Positions 45,611-53,649 of a DNA stretch of 64,000 nt are shown here, piece by piece. A model generated the notes under the pieces. The model did not search any database. It saw nothing but the letters and a program-made list of their open reading frames with translations, and was not told the origin of the DNA. A program made the position numbers and the translations under genes. Each line of letters begins with the position of its first letter. The stretch's first letter is position 1. Source of the DNA: Brevibacillus sp. SYP-B805 (GTDB lineage Bacteria; Bacillota; Bacilli; Brevibacillales; Brevibacillaceae); contig NZ_JAALGD010000010.1 in the NCBI RefSeq assembly GCF_011059135.1, forward strand, positions 1 through 64,000, written 5' to 3'.

Positions 45611-46402
45611 TCATTCTCCTTTAATCAAATTGTAGGTAACACAGATTGGTTTGTTTGTCCGGGGATCACGTCCGATTTCAGCATCAATCTGAAATACTTT
45701 TTTTAGCACCTCATGGTTTATCACATCTTCACAATTGCCAGCTTTTACGATTTCACCATCTTTGAGGGCGATGATATAGTCGGCGAAGCGGGCAGCTTGA
45801 TTTACGTCATGAAGAACCATGACAATCGTGCGTCCCTGTTCGATATTCAGTTTTTGTAAAAGTTCCAAAACCTCCAGTTGGTGCGCCATATCCAGATAGG
45901 TGGTCGGTTCATCAAGAAAGATGATGTCCGTTTCCTGGGCAAGGGCCATGGCAATCCAAACGCGTTGACGTTGACCTCCAGACAGGGCATCTACCGGACG
46001 AAACCTGAAGTCTTTCGTTCCTGTGACTTCAAGTGCCCAGTCAATTACTTCATAATCTTTTTTGGTTAAACGTCCGAAGCCTCTTTGATAGGGAAAGCGA
46101 CCATAGGACACGAGTTCACCGACGGTTAATCCGCTTGCACTTTCCGGAGTTTGGGGAAGAATGGCCATTTTTTTCGCGAGTTCTTTTGTGTTTTCTTTGG
46201 CGATGTTTGCTCCATCTAAAATGACGGCCCCCGCTTGATGTGAAATGATGCGGGTTATGGCTTTTAACAGCGTAGATTTTCCGCAGCCATTCGGACCGAT
46301 AATGGTGGTGATTTTTTTATCTGGGATTTCGATGCTGAGATCTTTCACGATGAAGCGATCACCATAGCCAATGCTTACGTTTTCGGTATATAGGCGAGCC
46401 AT
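45611..46402 (-). CDS. Iron-siderophore ABC transporter ATP-binding protein
   Basis: The 263-residue ATPase has Walker A GPNGCGKST (near residue 36), the signature LSGGQRQRVWIAMALAQ and Walker B DIIFLDEPTTYLD. It powers the two FecCD permeases. GGAGGTT lies before the start. It is the first gene of the four-gene minus-strand operon, downstream of a perfect Fur box. Confidence 0.95.
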   Translation of the reverse strand: MARLYTENVSIGYGDRFIVKDLSIEIPDKKITTIIGPNGCGKSTLLKAITRIISHQAGAVILDGANIAKENTKELAKKMAILPQTPESASGLTVGELVSYGRFPYQRGFGRLTKKDYEVIDWALEVTGTKDFRFRPVDALSGGQRQRVWIAMALAQETDIIFLDEPTTYLDMAHQLEVLELLQKLNIEQGRTIVMVLHDVNQAARFADYIIALKDGEIVKAGNCEDVINHEVLKKVFQIDAEIGRDPRTNKPICVTYNLIKGE

Positions 46403-46436
46403 GATTAACCTCCGTTTGTCGGAAAACGAAAAAAGG

Positions 46437-46451
46437 TGATAATGATTATCA
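46437..46451. promoter_or_regulatory. Fur box controlling the siderophore transporter operon
   Basis: TGATAATGATTATCA is a perfect 7-1-7 inverted repeat of the Fur consensus, 35 bp upstream of the ATPase start. Iron repression is expected. Confidence 0.92.
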
Positions 46452-46505
46452 ATATCGGACTTTAAAGAGTATAATTTTATCTTTTCCGGTTGTCAACCGT
46501 TTTTG

Positions 46506-46553
46506 TTGTAGAAACGGGGGAAAAGGTGTATATTTTATCGAGAATGATAATCA
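46506..46553 (+). promoter_or_regulatory. Promoter and second Fur-like box of the reductase gene
   Basis: TTGTAG (46506-46511) and TATATT (46529-46534) are 17 bp apart, and CGAGAATGATAATCA (46539-46553) matches the Fur 7-1-7 consensus at 12 of 15 positions just downstream of the -10. Confidence 0.7.
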
Positions 46554-46584
46554 GTTCTATTTGGCTGCCGAGGAGTGGACGGAA

Positions 46585-47634
46585 ATGAATCACGAAGAAT
46601 TATTTGATGTGACCGTGATTGGGGGAGGGCCTGCGGGGCTTTATTCCACTTTTTACAGTGGACTTCGGGAAATGAAAACCAAGCTTATTGAATATCAACC
46701 ACAATTAGGCGGGAAAATCCATGTATATCCAGAGAAAATGATTTGGGACGTTGGCGGGCTGCCTCCCACTCCTGGAGCAAAATTACTGGAACAGCTTGTC
46801 GAGCAAGGCTTAACGTTTCACCCGGAAGTCGTGTTGAATGAAAAAATCGTGTCGATCGCCCGTAATGAAGAAGGGATTTTTGTGCTGGAAGCTGCCTCTG
46901 GCCAAAAGCATTTTTCGAAAACAGTCATTGTTGCGATTGGTAGCGGGATATTGACTCCGCAAAAGCTGGAGATAGAAGGGGCAGAGAGATTTGAAGTGAC
47001 GAATTTGCATTACACCGTGAAGTCTTTAAAGTATTTCAAAGATAAAACGGTGATCATTTCAGGAGGAGGGAACTCTGCAATCGATTGGGCAAATGAATTG
47101 GAGCCTGTCGCCAAAAAGGTTTATGTAACTTGCAGAAAAGATGCTTTTGCCGGACATGAAGCGCAGGTAACGCAGCTGTTGAACAGTACGGCTGTATGTT
47201 TCTTTCATACGACGATTACGAAACTGATTGCTTGTGCGAATCATGAATCAATAGAACGTGTTGAACTGACCAATCATGAAACAGGAGAGGTTTCGTATCT
47301 GCCAATCGACGAAGTGATTATTAGTCACGGTTATGAACGCGATATGACATTGCTTCAAAATAGCGAATTGAAAATAGAAATCGCAGATGATTTTTATATT
47401 GCAGGTAATGCGAATAGCGAAACTTCGATACCGGGCCTTTACGCTGCCGGAGATATTTTGAAGTACGATGGGAAATTAAATCTGATCGCTGGCGCTTTTC
47501 AAGATGCTGCAAACGCTGTTAACAAAGCAAAACAATTTATCCAGCCTGATGCTGATCAATTTGGAATGGTCTCTTCCCATAATGAAATCTTCAAAGAGCG
47601 CAATCGGGAACTGGTGAAACAACTGATGAAATAA
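46585..47634 (+). CDS. Ferredoxin/flavodoxin-NADP reductase type 2 (YcgT/YumC-like)
   Basis: The 349-residue thioredoxin-reductase-like flavoprotein has FAD motif VIGGGPAGLYS and the NADP motif ISGGGNSAIDWA but no CxxC, as in bacterial ferredoxin-NADP reductases of the YumC/YcgT group. Iron control and divergence from the siderophore operon suggest a role in reducing imported iron or supplying electrons under iron limitation. ATG 46585 follows AGGAG (46571-46575); an in-frame TTG at 46561 is less likely. Confidence 0.9.
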   Translation: MNHEELFDVTVIGGGPAGLYSTFYSGLREMKTKLIEYQPQLGGKIHVYPEKMIWDVGGLPPTPGAKLLEQLVEQGLTFHPEVVLNEKIVSIARNEEGIFVLEAASGQKHFSKTVIVAIGSGILTPQKLEIEGAERFEVTNLHYTVKSLKYFKDKTVIISGGGNSAIDWANELEPVAKKVYVTCRKDAFAGHEAQVTQLLNSTAVCFFHTTITKLIACANHESIERVELTNHETGEVSYLPIDEVIISHGYERDMTLLQNSELKIEIADDFYIAGNANSETSIPGLYAAGDILKYDGKLNLIAGAFQDAANAVNKAKQFIQPDADQFGMVSSHNEIFKERNRELVKQLMK

Positions 47635-47822
47635 CTTACCCATGCTTTCTGCTGGCATGGTGTGTAACGACATCACTGCCCCACTCCTTAGCACTCCCTG
47701 CGAGGCGGTCTTGGCCGACTTTTTCAAAGGGGATCTATTCGCTAAGGGGTGGGTTCATTCTTTTTCGGTGGCCCGGGTCAATGAAATCCCGGGGGTGACA
47801 ATGTGCAACCGATCGTTATCTT

Positions 47823-47852
47823 TTGAAAAAATGTAACCAGATTTAATATAAA
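47823..47852 (+). promoter_or_regulatory. Promoter of the first DUF3870 gene
   Basis: TTGAAA (47823-47828) and TATAAA (47847-47852) are 18 bp apart. The 190 bp before it, after the reductase gene, contain no recognised feature. Confidence 0.5.
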
Positions 47853-47917
47853 TATGAATAGAGGTGATATGATAACTCCAACAAGTGCACATTCATCATA
47901 AAGGAGATGGAACAAGT

Positions 47918-48250
47918 ATGGATTGGAAATCAAATCCCAGTTGTGTTTTGGTAGCCGGTTTTGCCCAGCTCCCTAAGGGAACTACACTATATGAGACTTA
48001 TAAGACTATCGGCTGCGTATTAATCATTGATAAGGAAAATGATCGAATTGTAGATGCATCCTTCACCTTTATTATGGGAATCACCAATGAATTTATCAGT
48101 TCACTGGTAAAGGGCAAGTCGGTGCATAACGGAATCGACGCGATTATTGAGGAGATTGAGAAACGCTTTTATGTCCCGCCTCAAAAAGCGGTCATTCAGT
48201 CGGTACGGGCTGCTTATAATCGATATTGTGAAATGACGAAGTATTCGTAA
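47918..48250 (+). CDS. DUF3870 family protein, copy 1
   Basis: A 110-residue protein with the DUF3870 pattern: VLVAGFAQLPKGTTLYETYK, GCVLIIDKENDRIVDASF, TNEFISSL, KSVHNGIDAIIEEIEKRFY and the end AAYNRYCEM. It is clearly homologous to the protein at 53191; almost all of these blocks recur. The function is unknown. ATG 47918 follows AAGGAG (47901-47906). It is followed within 80 bp by a structured leader of the same type that follows copy 2, which suggests a regulatory link. Confidence 0.88.
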   Translation: MDWKSNPSCVLVAGFAQLPKGTTLYETYKTIGCVLIIDKENDRIVDASFTFIMGITNEFISSLVKGKSVHNGIDAIIEEIEKRFYVPPQKAVIQSVRAAYNRYCEMTKYS

Positions 48251-48268
48251 ACGATTTTACGAAAACGC

Positions 48269-48298
48269 TTGCAATATTTTGATAATTTATTGTATTAT
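48269..48298 (+). promoter_or_regulatory. Promoter of the ABC transporter operon
   Basis: TTGCAA (48269-48274) and TATTAT (48293-48298) are 18 bp apart. The leader RNA would start near 48305. Confidence 0.6.
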
Positions 48299-48328
48299 GA
48301 GAACACAAACCAATAGTATGCAGGTTTG

Positions 48329-48462
48329 GCTGGATTATCTATGTGGGAAGGGATTGTGGGCCCGACCTAGACTTAGTAGATAGAACACCAGCAGGAAGAA
48401 GATGGAAATGATGTGTGCATTTTCTGGCATACTGTTTCTGCTTCTTTTCTGCTGGTGTTTTT
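48329..48462 (+). promoter_or_regulatory. Candidate aptamer-terminator leader, copy 1
   Basis: GCTGG (48329-48333) can pair with CCAGC (48388-48392), and ATCTA (48337-48341) with TAGAT (48377-48381). The stretch between contains CTATGTGGGAAG and four UAG triplets (48368-48383). The CCAGC arm belongs also to a terminator: AACACCAGCAGGAAGAAG (48384-48401) pairs with 48441-48459 and a T-rich tail follows. The two folds exclude each other, so stabilising the first would allow read-through. The primary blocks recur at 53509. Confidence 0.7.
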
Positions 48463-48489
48463 ATATTTCAAAACAAATGGGGGATTTGG

Positions 48490-49725
48490 ATGAGAAGAGT
48501 GCGTATGCTTTTTGCCGTTCTTATGGTATTTTTACTAGCCATCAGCATGGCCGCCTGTTCAGGAAGTACACAGCCAGGCACCGGCGGATCAGCCCAGGCT
48601 ACCGGGAATAGCAGCAGCCAGGGGACGAATGGGGAAAAGCCAAAGTCTTATAAGATTGGCGTTAACCTGGAGCTGACCGGAGTTGCATCCGTTTGGGGAG
48701 TGCCACAAAAGAATGCAGTGGAAATGTTAGTCGAGCAAATCAATCAAAAGGGGGGCATCAATGGGGTCCCGATTGAGCTGGTTGTTTATGACAATGAATC
48801 AAGTGAAACGCAATCCCTCGTGGTGACAAAGAAACTGGTGGAAGAAGACCAGGTGCTGGCGGTCATTGGAGGAGGAACAACCCCGACCACGATGCCGCTT
48901 GTCCCTTATATGAACCAGCAGAAAGTTACGCTTGTATCGGTTGGTTCAGGAGATGAGATTGTAGAGCCTGCGAAAGACCGTCCGTATATCTTTAAAACAC
49001 CGAGCAACAACGACGATATTTCGCATAGTATTGCTTCTTTCTTAAAAGAAAAAGGGAAGACGAATGTTGCTTTTATGTCTATGAACAACGCTTACGGCGA
49101 AAGCGGTAAGAAATCGTTTGAAAAAGTGGCAAAAGATTACGGAATCAACATCGTGGCCAATGAAAAATTCGGTGCCGGGGACAAGGATATGAAGCCGCAG
49201 TTGACCAAGATCAAATCGAAAAATCCGGATGCCGTGATTGTTTGGGCCATTCCACCTTCCGCTTCCATCGTAAATCGCAACTTCTGGGAATTGAAGATGG
49301 ATCAGATGCTGATCTATAGTGCCGGGGCGGGATCGAATGCGTTCATGCAGCTGGCGGGAGCCAAGGCCGCAGAAGGTACGTACATTGCCTCCGGGAAAGT
49401 CTGGATAGCGGACCAACTGCCGGACAGCGACCCGCAGAAACAACTGCTTACGAAATATGTAAAAGATTTTGAATCCAAGTTCTTTACGGGTGTAAGCCCG
49501 ATTGACGGCATGGCCTACGATACGATGCTGCTCTTGGCCAAGGCGATGGAAATGGCGGGAGATCAGGTGAATCGGGAAACAATTCGGGAAAATATGGAAA
49601 AAATACAAAACCTGGTAGGAACCACCGGAATCTTTAATCTCAGCCCGGATGATCATCAGGGATTAAAGCCGGAAGATATCATTATTCTTCAGGTAAAGGA
49701 TGGTCGATGGGTAAAAGCAGAATAG
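48490..49725 (+). CDS. Branched-chain-type ABC transporter substrate-binding lipoprotein
   Basis: The 411-residue product starts with a lipoprotein signal (MRRVRMLFAVLMVFLLAISMAAC, of which the last cysteine is the lipidation site), then a Ser/Gly/Thr linker and a Leu/Ile/Val-binding-type fold (IGVNLELTGVASVWG, VVTKKLVEEDQVLAVIGG, NNAYGESGKKSFEKVAKDYG). Substrates of this family include amino acids, amides, urea and aromatic acids. An aromatic acid is suggested by the downstream genes. ATG 48490 follows GGGGGA. Confidence 0.92.
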   Translation: MRRVRMLFAVLMVFLLAISMAACSGSTQPGTGGSAQATGNSSSQGTNGEKPKSYKIGVNLELTGVASVWGVPQKNAVEMLVEQINQKGGINGVPIELVVYDNESSETQSLVVTKKLVEEDQVLAVIGGGTTPTTMPLVPYMNQQKVTLVSVGSGDEIVEPAKDRPYIFKTPSNNDDISHSIASFLKEKGKTNVAFMSMNNAYGESGKKSFEKVAKDYGINIVANEKFGAGDKDMKPQLTKIKSKNPDAVIVWAIPPSASIVNRNFWELKMDQMLIYSAGAGSNAFMQLAGAKAAEGTYIASGKVWIADQLPDSDPQKQLLTKYVKDFESKFFTGVSPIDGMAYDTMLLLAKAMEMAGDQVNRETIRENMEKIQNLVGTTGIFNLSPDDHQGLKPEDIIILQVKDGRWVKAE

Positions 49726-49739
49726 TGAGGAGAAGATAA

Positions 49740-50615
49740 ATGAGTTCGGATGTGATCCAGCTTATATTTTCCGGTTTAACAGTAGGTGGAATCTATGCCC
49801 TGATAGCAGTCGGCTTTGTAACCATCTATAACGTCAACGGCGTAATCAATTTTGCGCAGGGGGAATTTGTGATGGTGGCGGCGATGACCGGGGCAGCCAT
49901 GGTTTCTGCCGGTGCTCCCCTGTGGATCGCCTGCATCGGAGCTATTCTGGCTGCAACCTTGGCAGGAGCTTTCGTGCAGCGCCTGGCGCTGTACCCTGCA
50001 CGGTACAGCAGCAATGTTGTCCTGATTATCATAACCATCGGGGTTTCTACGACCTTTCGCGGATTCGCCCAACTGATTTGGGGAAGCAGCCCGCTCACGT
50101 TTCCCCCGTTTATGGAAGGAGAGCCCGTGAGCTTCATGGGCGGGGTGATCCCCAGACAGGATTTCTTTATCGGGGGAATTGCCCTGATCTGTATGTTGGG
50201 TCTCTATATCTTTTTTGAAAGGACAGCAATCGGTTCGGCGCTTCGCGCTTGCATGATGAACCGGGAAGTGAGTCGATTAATGGGGATATCCCCGGACCGC
50301 ATGGCACTACTGTCGTTCATGCTGGGGGCTGGATTGGCCGGAGTAGTGGGTGTATCCGTTGCCCCGGTGTCATTGGCTACTTATGACATGGGTCTCATGA
50401 TCGGCTTAAAAGGCTTCGTGGCTGCTGTGCTCGGCGGACTCGTCAGTATTCCGGGGGCTGTTATTGGAGGGCTGGTGCTTGGGGTTCTGGAGTCGATTGG
50501 AGCTGGCCTGATTTCCTCCGGTTATAAGGATGCAATCGCGTTTTTGATTTTGATCATCATGCTAATTTTTCGACCACAAGGATTAATTGGGGAGAAAACC
50601 GGAAAACGGGTTTAG
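49740..50615 (+). CDS. Branched-chain-type ABC transporter permease LivH
   Basis: The 291-residue protein has about eight hydrophobic segments and the LivH signatures GGIYALIAVGFVTIYNVNGVINFAQGEF and RACMMNREVSRLMGI, quoted in parts, ending KDAIAFLILIIMLIFRPQGL. GAGGAGAAG precedes the ATG. It forms the channel with LivM. Confidence 0.94.
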   Translation: MSSDVIQLIFSGLTVGGIYALIAVGFVTIYNVNGVINFAQGEFVMVAAMTGAAMVSAGAPLWIACIGAILAATLAGAFVQRLALYPARYSSNVVLIIITIGVSTTFRGFAQLIWGSSPLTFPPFMEGEPVSFMGGVIPRQDFFIGGIALICMLGLYIFFERTAIGSALRACMMNREVSRLMGISPDRMALLSFMLGAGLAGVVGVSVAPVSLATYDMGLMIGLKGFVAAVLGGLVSIPGAVIGGLVLGVLESIGAGLISSGYKDAIAFLILIIMLIFRPQGLIGEKTGKRV

Positions 50616-50640
50616 GAAAGGAGGGGTCATTCTGGAAAAA

Positions 50641-51654
50641 ATGCTGGAACAAACCAAGTCGAAGTTTTCGATACGTTTTCGAAGCAAGACGTGGCTAGGA
50701 CTTCTCCTCCTGCTTCCGATCCTGTTTGGAGCGCCCTTTCTTCTGGGCAGTTACCTGACCAGCGTATTTGTGATCATGGGAATCTACTGCATCACAACGG
50801 TGGGGATTACGCTGCTGATGGGGTATGCTGGGCTGGTATCCCTTGCTGGGGCAACATTTTGGGGAATAGGGGCCTATGTGACAGGGATCGGAGCCCTCCA
50901 TCTGGGGATCGACCCCTTGCTAGGTATACCGTTTGCGATCATCATTGCAGGGGCGGTTGCGTTCGGCCTGGGCTGGATTACGAGAAATCTCCAGGGGCAC
51001 TATTTTTCCCTGGCCACGCTTGGATTTGGCATCGTCATCAATATCATCCTCATTGAGGAGAGCGAGTATACCGGGGGATCATCTGGTCTCATCGGAATTC
51101 CCGGATTGCAGCTCGGCAGCATGTCGATATCGGGAGATGCAGCATGGTTTGTGTTTGTGTGGATTCTGGCCATGATCTCGCTGGTTCTCTGCAATAATCT
51201 GGTCAATTCCGCATGGGGACGAAATCTTCGTTCGATGCATGCGAGTCAGGCCGCTTCAGAAGCGATGGGAATCGATACGGGGCGTTACCGCCTGCAAGCC
51301 TTTGTTATCAGCGGGATGTTTGCGGGACTGGGTGGAGGTCTTTACGCCTGTTACATGAGCTTTATCAGCCCAGCCGTCTTTAACTTCGATATGTCGATCA
51401 AATTTGTGCTGATGGCTGTCCTGGGTGGCTTGGGTTCCATCTGGGGAGCGATGGTAGGGGTTATGGTCGTTACCCTCCTGGTCGAATTGCTGAGGGAATA
51501 TGTGCCGCTGTTGATGGGACCCTCCAGTTCGGGAGGACCCATTGAGGTTATTTTCTTCGGGTTATTGATGGTGATCATGATGATTTACATGCCGGAAGGG
51601 ATCATCGGCATGTATCAGAAAGTCAAAGCCAGATGGAGAGGGAAAACGGCATGA
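50641..51654 (+). CDS. Branched-chain-type ABC transporter permease LivM
   Basis: The 337-residue protein (from ATG 50641) has about nine hydrophobic segments, LVSLAGATFWGIGAYVTG, the FSLATLGFG motif and the end MPEGIIGMY. The start is unclear. AAGGAGGGG (50618-50626) is 14 bases from ATG 50641, and CTG 50632 or ATT 50629, in frame and closer to the site, are possible rare starts. It overlaps the next gene by 4 bp. Confidence 0.92.
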   Translation: MLEQTKSKFSIRFRSKTWLGLLLLLPILFGAPFLLGSYLTSVFVIMGIYCITTVGITLLMGYAGLVSLAGATFWGIGAYVTGIGALHLGIDPLLGIPFAIIIAGAVAFGLGWITRNLQGHYFSLATLGFGIVINIILIEESEYTGGSSGLIGIPGLQLGSMSISGDAAWFVFVWILAMISLVLCNNLVNSAWGRNLRSMHASQAASEAMGIDTGRYRLQAFVISGMFAGLGGGLYACYMSFISPAVFNFDMSIKFVLMAVLGGLGSIWGAMVGVMVVTLLVELLREYVPLLMGPSSSGGPIEVIFFGLLMVIMMIYMPEGIIGMYQKVKARWRGKTA

Positions 51655-53171
51655 GCGCAGGGCTTCTTGAATTTGAAAGAGTAACGAAGAGTTTTGGCGG
51701 CGTGGTAGCGGTCAATGACAATTCCTTTCAGATAGAGCCAGGCCGTGTTGTTTCGCTGATTGGACCGAACGGAGCCGGCAAAACATCCGCATTCAACTGT
51801 ATTACGGGAGCGTATACACCTGATTCAGGAGAAGTGAGGTTCCAAGGGCGGAAGATTCATAGGATGAAGCCCAATCAGATTGCGACTATGGGCATTGCGC
51901 GCACATTCCAGAATCTGCAGATTTTCCATAATATGAGTGTCCTTGAGAATGTCATGGTATCTCTTGCGATTACGCGCAGACCGCATATTCTTGCCTCCAT
52001 GCTGAAGTTTGCTTCCGCGCGAGCGCGGGAGGAAGAGGCAAGAAAGCTCGCCATGGAAAAACTGGGTTTGGTTGGCCTCTCCCATCTGGCCGATCATCCT
52101 GCCAAGGATTTGTCCTTTGGGGAGCAGCGCCTTTTGGAAGTGGCACGCGCCTTGGCCCTTGAGCCGAAGCTGTTGCTCCTGGACGAACCGATGGCCGGGA
52201 TGAGTCGTGAGGAAGTAGCGAGGATGGTGGATCTGATCCGCCGCCTGAAAGCGGAGGGACTGAGCATTTTCCTCATTGAACATGACCTTTCAACCGTGAT
52301 GGAGATTTCCGACAAGATTATCGTGCTTGAGTTCGGCAGCAAGATTGCGGAAGGCACACCCGAAGAAATTAGCCAAAACCAGCGGGTAATTGAAGCCTAC
52401 CTCGGTCGGGATGTAGAAAAAAACTACGAAAGAAAGCATCGCAGCGGGAATGAGGAACCTGTCCTGCAGGTGGAGGATCTGCATACTTTCCGCGGAGGAA
52501 TCCATGCCCTCAAGGGAGCGAGCCTGAAAGTAAACAAAGGTGAGCTTGCCGTTATCATTGGGGCGAACGGGGCAGGAAAATCCACGCTGCTCGGCACCAT
52601 TGCCGGACTCTATCCCCCCAAGGAAGGAAGGATTACCTTCCAGAAGCAGAACATTACACAGCTCCCGGCAGAGAAGCTCGCCAGACAGGGGATCAACCTG
52701 GTGCCGGAACGCAGAGGCATGTTTCCTGAGCTGACGGTTGAGGAGAGCTTGCGTTTGGGGGCATACGCCAGCCGGGAAGGGAAAAAGCGGATTGCGGAAG
52801 ACATCGAAAACATGTATGAAATGTTTCCGCGCCTGAAGGAGAGACGCAAACAACTGTCTGGTACGCTTAGCGGAGGGGAACAGCAGATGCTGGCAATCGC
52901 CAGGGGGCTTATGTCTCGTCCCGACGTGCTGATGCTGGATGAACCGTCCTTAGGGCTTGCACCGATGATCGTCGAAGAAATCTTCGACAAACTCTATCAA
53001 TTGAAAAAGATGGGGATGACCATCCTGTTGGTTGAACAAAACGCTCGAGCAGCCATGAAGATCGCGGACTATGTCTATGTTTTGGAAAATGGCAGGATCA
53101 AACTGGAGGGAGATCCGGATCAATTGATGCACGATGAACGCATTCAGTTGGCTTATCTCAGAGGGCATTAG
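51651..53171 (+). CDS. Fused LivG-LivF ABC transporter ATPase
   Basis: The 506-residue protein contains two complete ABC ATPases. The LivG-like half (about 1-255) has GPNGAGKTS, LSFGEQRLLEVARALA and LLLLDEPMAGM. The LivF-like half (about 268-506) has GANGAGKST, LSGGEQQMLAIARGLM and VLMLDEPSLGLAP. They are joined by a short charged linker near YERKHRSGNEEP. LivG and LivF are separate genes in nearly all operons; the fusion fixes one of each per transporter. GGAGAGGG (51635-51642) precedes ATG 51651. Confidence 0.95.
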   Translation: MSAGLLEFERVTKSFGGVVAVNDNSFQIEPGRVVSLIGPNGAGKTSAFNCITGAYTPDSGEVRFQGRKIHRMKPNQIATMGIARTFQNLQIFHNMSVLENVMVSLAITRRPHILASMLKFASARAREEEARKLAMEKLGLVGLSHLADHPAKDLSFGEQRLLEVARALALEPKLLLLDEPMAGMSREEVARMVDLIRRLKAEGLSIFLIEHDLSTVMEISDKIIVLEFGSKIAEGTPEEISQNQRVIEAYLGRDVEKNYERKHRSGNEEPVLQVEDLHTFRGGIHALKGASLKVNKGELAVIIGANGAGKSTLLGTIAGLYPPKEGRITFQKQNITQLPAEKLARQGINLVPERRGMFPELTVEESLRLGAYASREGKKRIAEDIENMYEMFPRLKERRKQLSGTLSGGEQQMLAIARGLMSRPDVLMLDEPSLGLAPMIVEEIFDKLYQLKKMGMTILLVEQNARAAMKIADYVYVLENGRIKLEGDPDQLMHDERIQLAYLRGH

Positions 53172-53190
53172 GAAAAGGGGGTGGTCACAG

Positions 53191-53502
53191 GTGTCGGTGA
53201 ACACCGTTCTGGTTGCGGGTTTTGCGGAATTTCCCAAAGGAACCACGCTGTATGAAGTCTATAAAATCATTAGCTGTGTGATGATTATTAACAACGATGA
53301 TGAAACCATCCAGGATATCTCCTTCTCTTTCGTGATGGACAAAACGAATGAATTTATCAGTCAACAGCTGCGGGGGATCAGCATCAAGAACGGTATCGAT
53401 GAAGCCAAGGAGAAGATCCGCGCTTCGATGCTGATCCCTGGCCAGGGGGCTCTCATCTACGCCATGCAGCAGGCATATGATCGCTATTGTGAAATGAATT
53501 AG
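53191..53502 (+). CDS. DUF3870 family protein, copy 2
   Basis: A 103-residue protein matching copy 1 block by block: TVLVAGFAEFPKGTTLYEVYK, SCVMIINNDDETIQDISFSF, TNEFISQQL, KNGIDEAKEKI and AYDRYCEM. GTG 53191 is preceded by AAAAGGGGGTGG and lies 20 bp after the transporter ATPase gene, so it belongs to that operon. Its stop lies six bases before the second structured leader. The pairing of DUF3870 with this leader in both copies argues for a shared regulatory job, perhaps binding of RNA or of the inducing ligand. Confidence 0.88.
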   Translation: MSVNTVLVAGFAEFPKGTTLYEVYKIISCVMIINNDDETIQDISFSFVMDKTNEFISQQLRGISIKNGIDEAKEKIRASMLIPGQGALIYAMQQAYDRYCEMN

Positions 53503-53508
53503 CCGATT

Positions 53509-53614
53509 GCTGGGTTATCTATGGGGAAGAAGCGGACCTTCTTCTCGTTTAGTAGATTTCAACCAGCCACCAAATGGACCCTGACAGGTTATTTGGTGCG
53601 CTGGTTTCATTTTT
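53509..53614 (+). promoter_or_regulatory. Candidate aptamer-terminator leader, copy 2
   Basis: GCTGG (53509-53513) pairs with CCAGC (53563-53567), ATCTA (53517-53521) with TAGAT (53553-53557), and an inner hairpin GGGAAGAAG (53524-53532) with CTTCTTCTC (53538-53546) closes on CGGAC. The 3' arm AACCAGC (53561-53567) is also the 5' arm of a terminator: AACCAGC with GCTGGTT (53600-53606) and ACCAAAT (53569-53575) with ATTTGGT (53591-53597), followed by TTCATTTTTG. The shape is that of an ON-type attenuator. No promoter lies between copy 2 of DUF3870 and this leader. Confidence 0.75.
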
Positions 53615-53649
53615 GTTAACACATTTTCAAATATTAGGAGGTTATGATC

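Noticed and set aside
47642-47836. 65-codon frame after the reductase gene
   Set aside because: No ribosome site and no similarity that I can recognise; it lies in a probable decayed intergenic region.
48329-48394. Identification of the leaders as T-box, SAM or TPP elements
   Set aside because: The invariant sequences of these classes (for example the T-box TGGNACCGCG or the TPP CTGAGA) are absent. The CTGG..AT similarity to TPP is too short.
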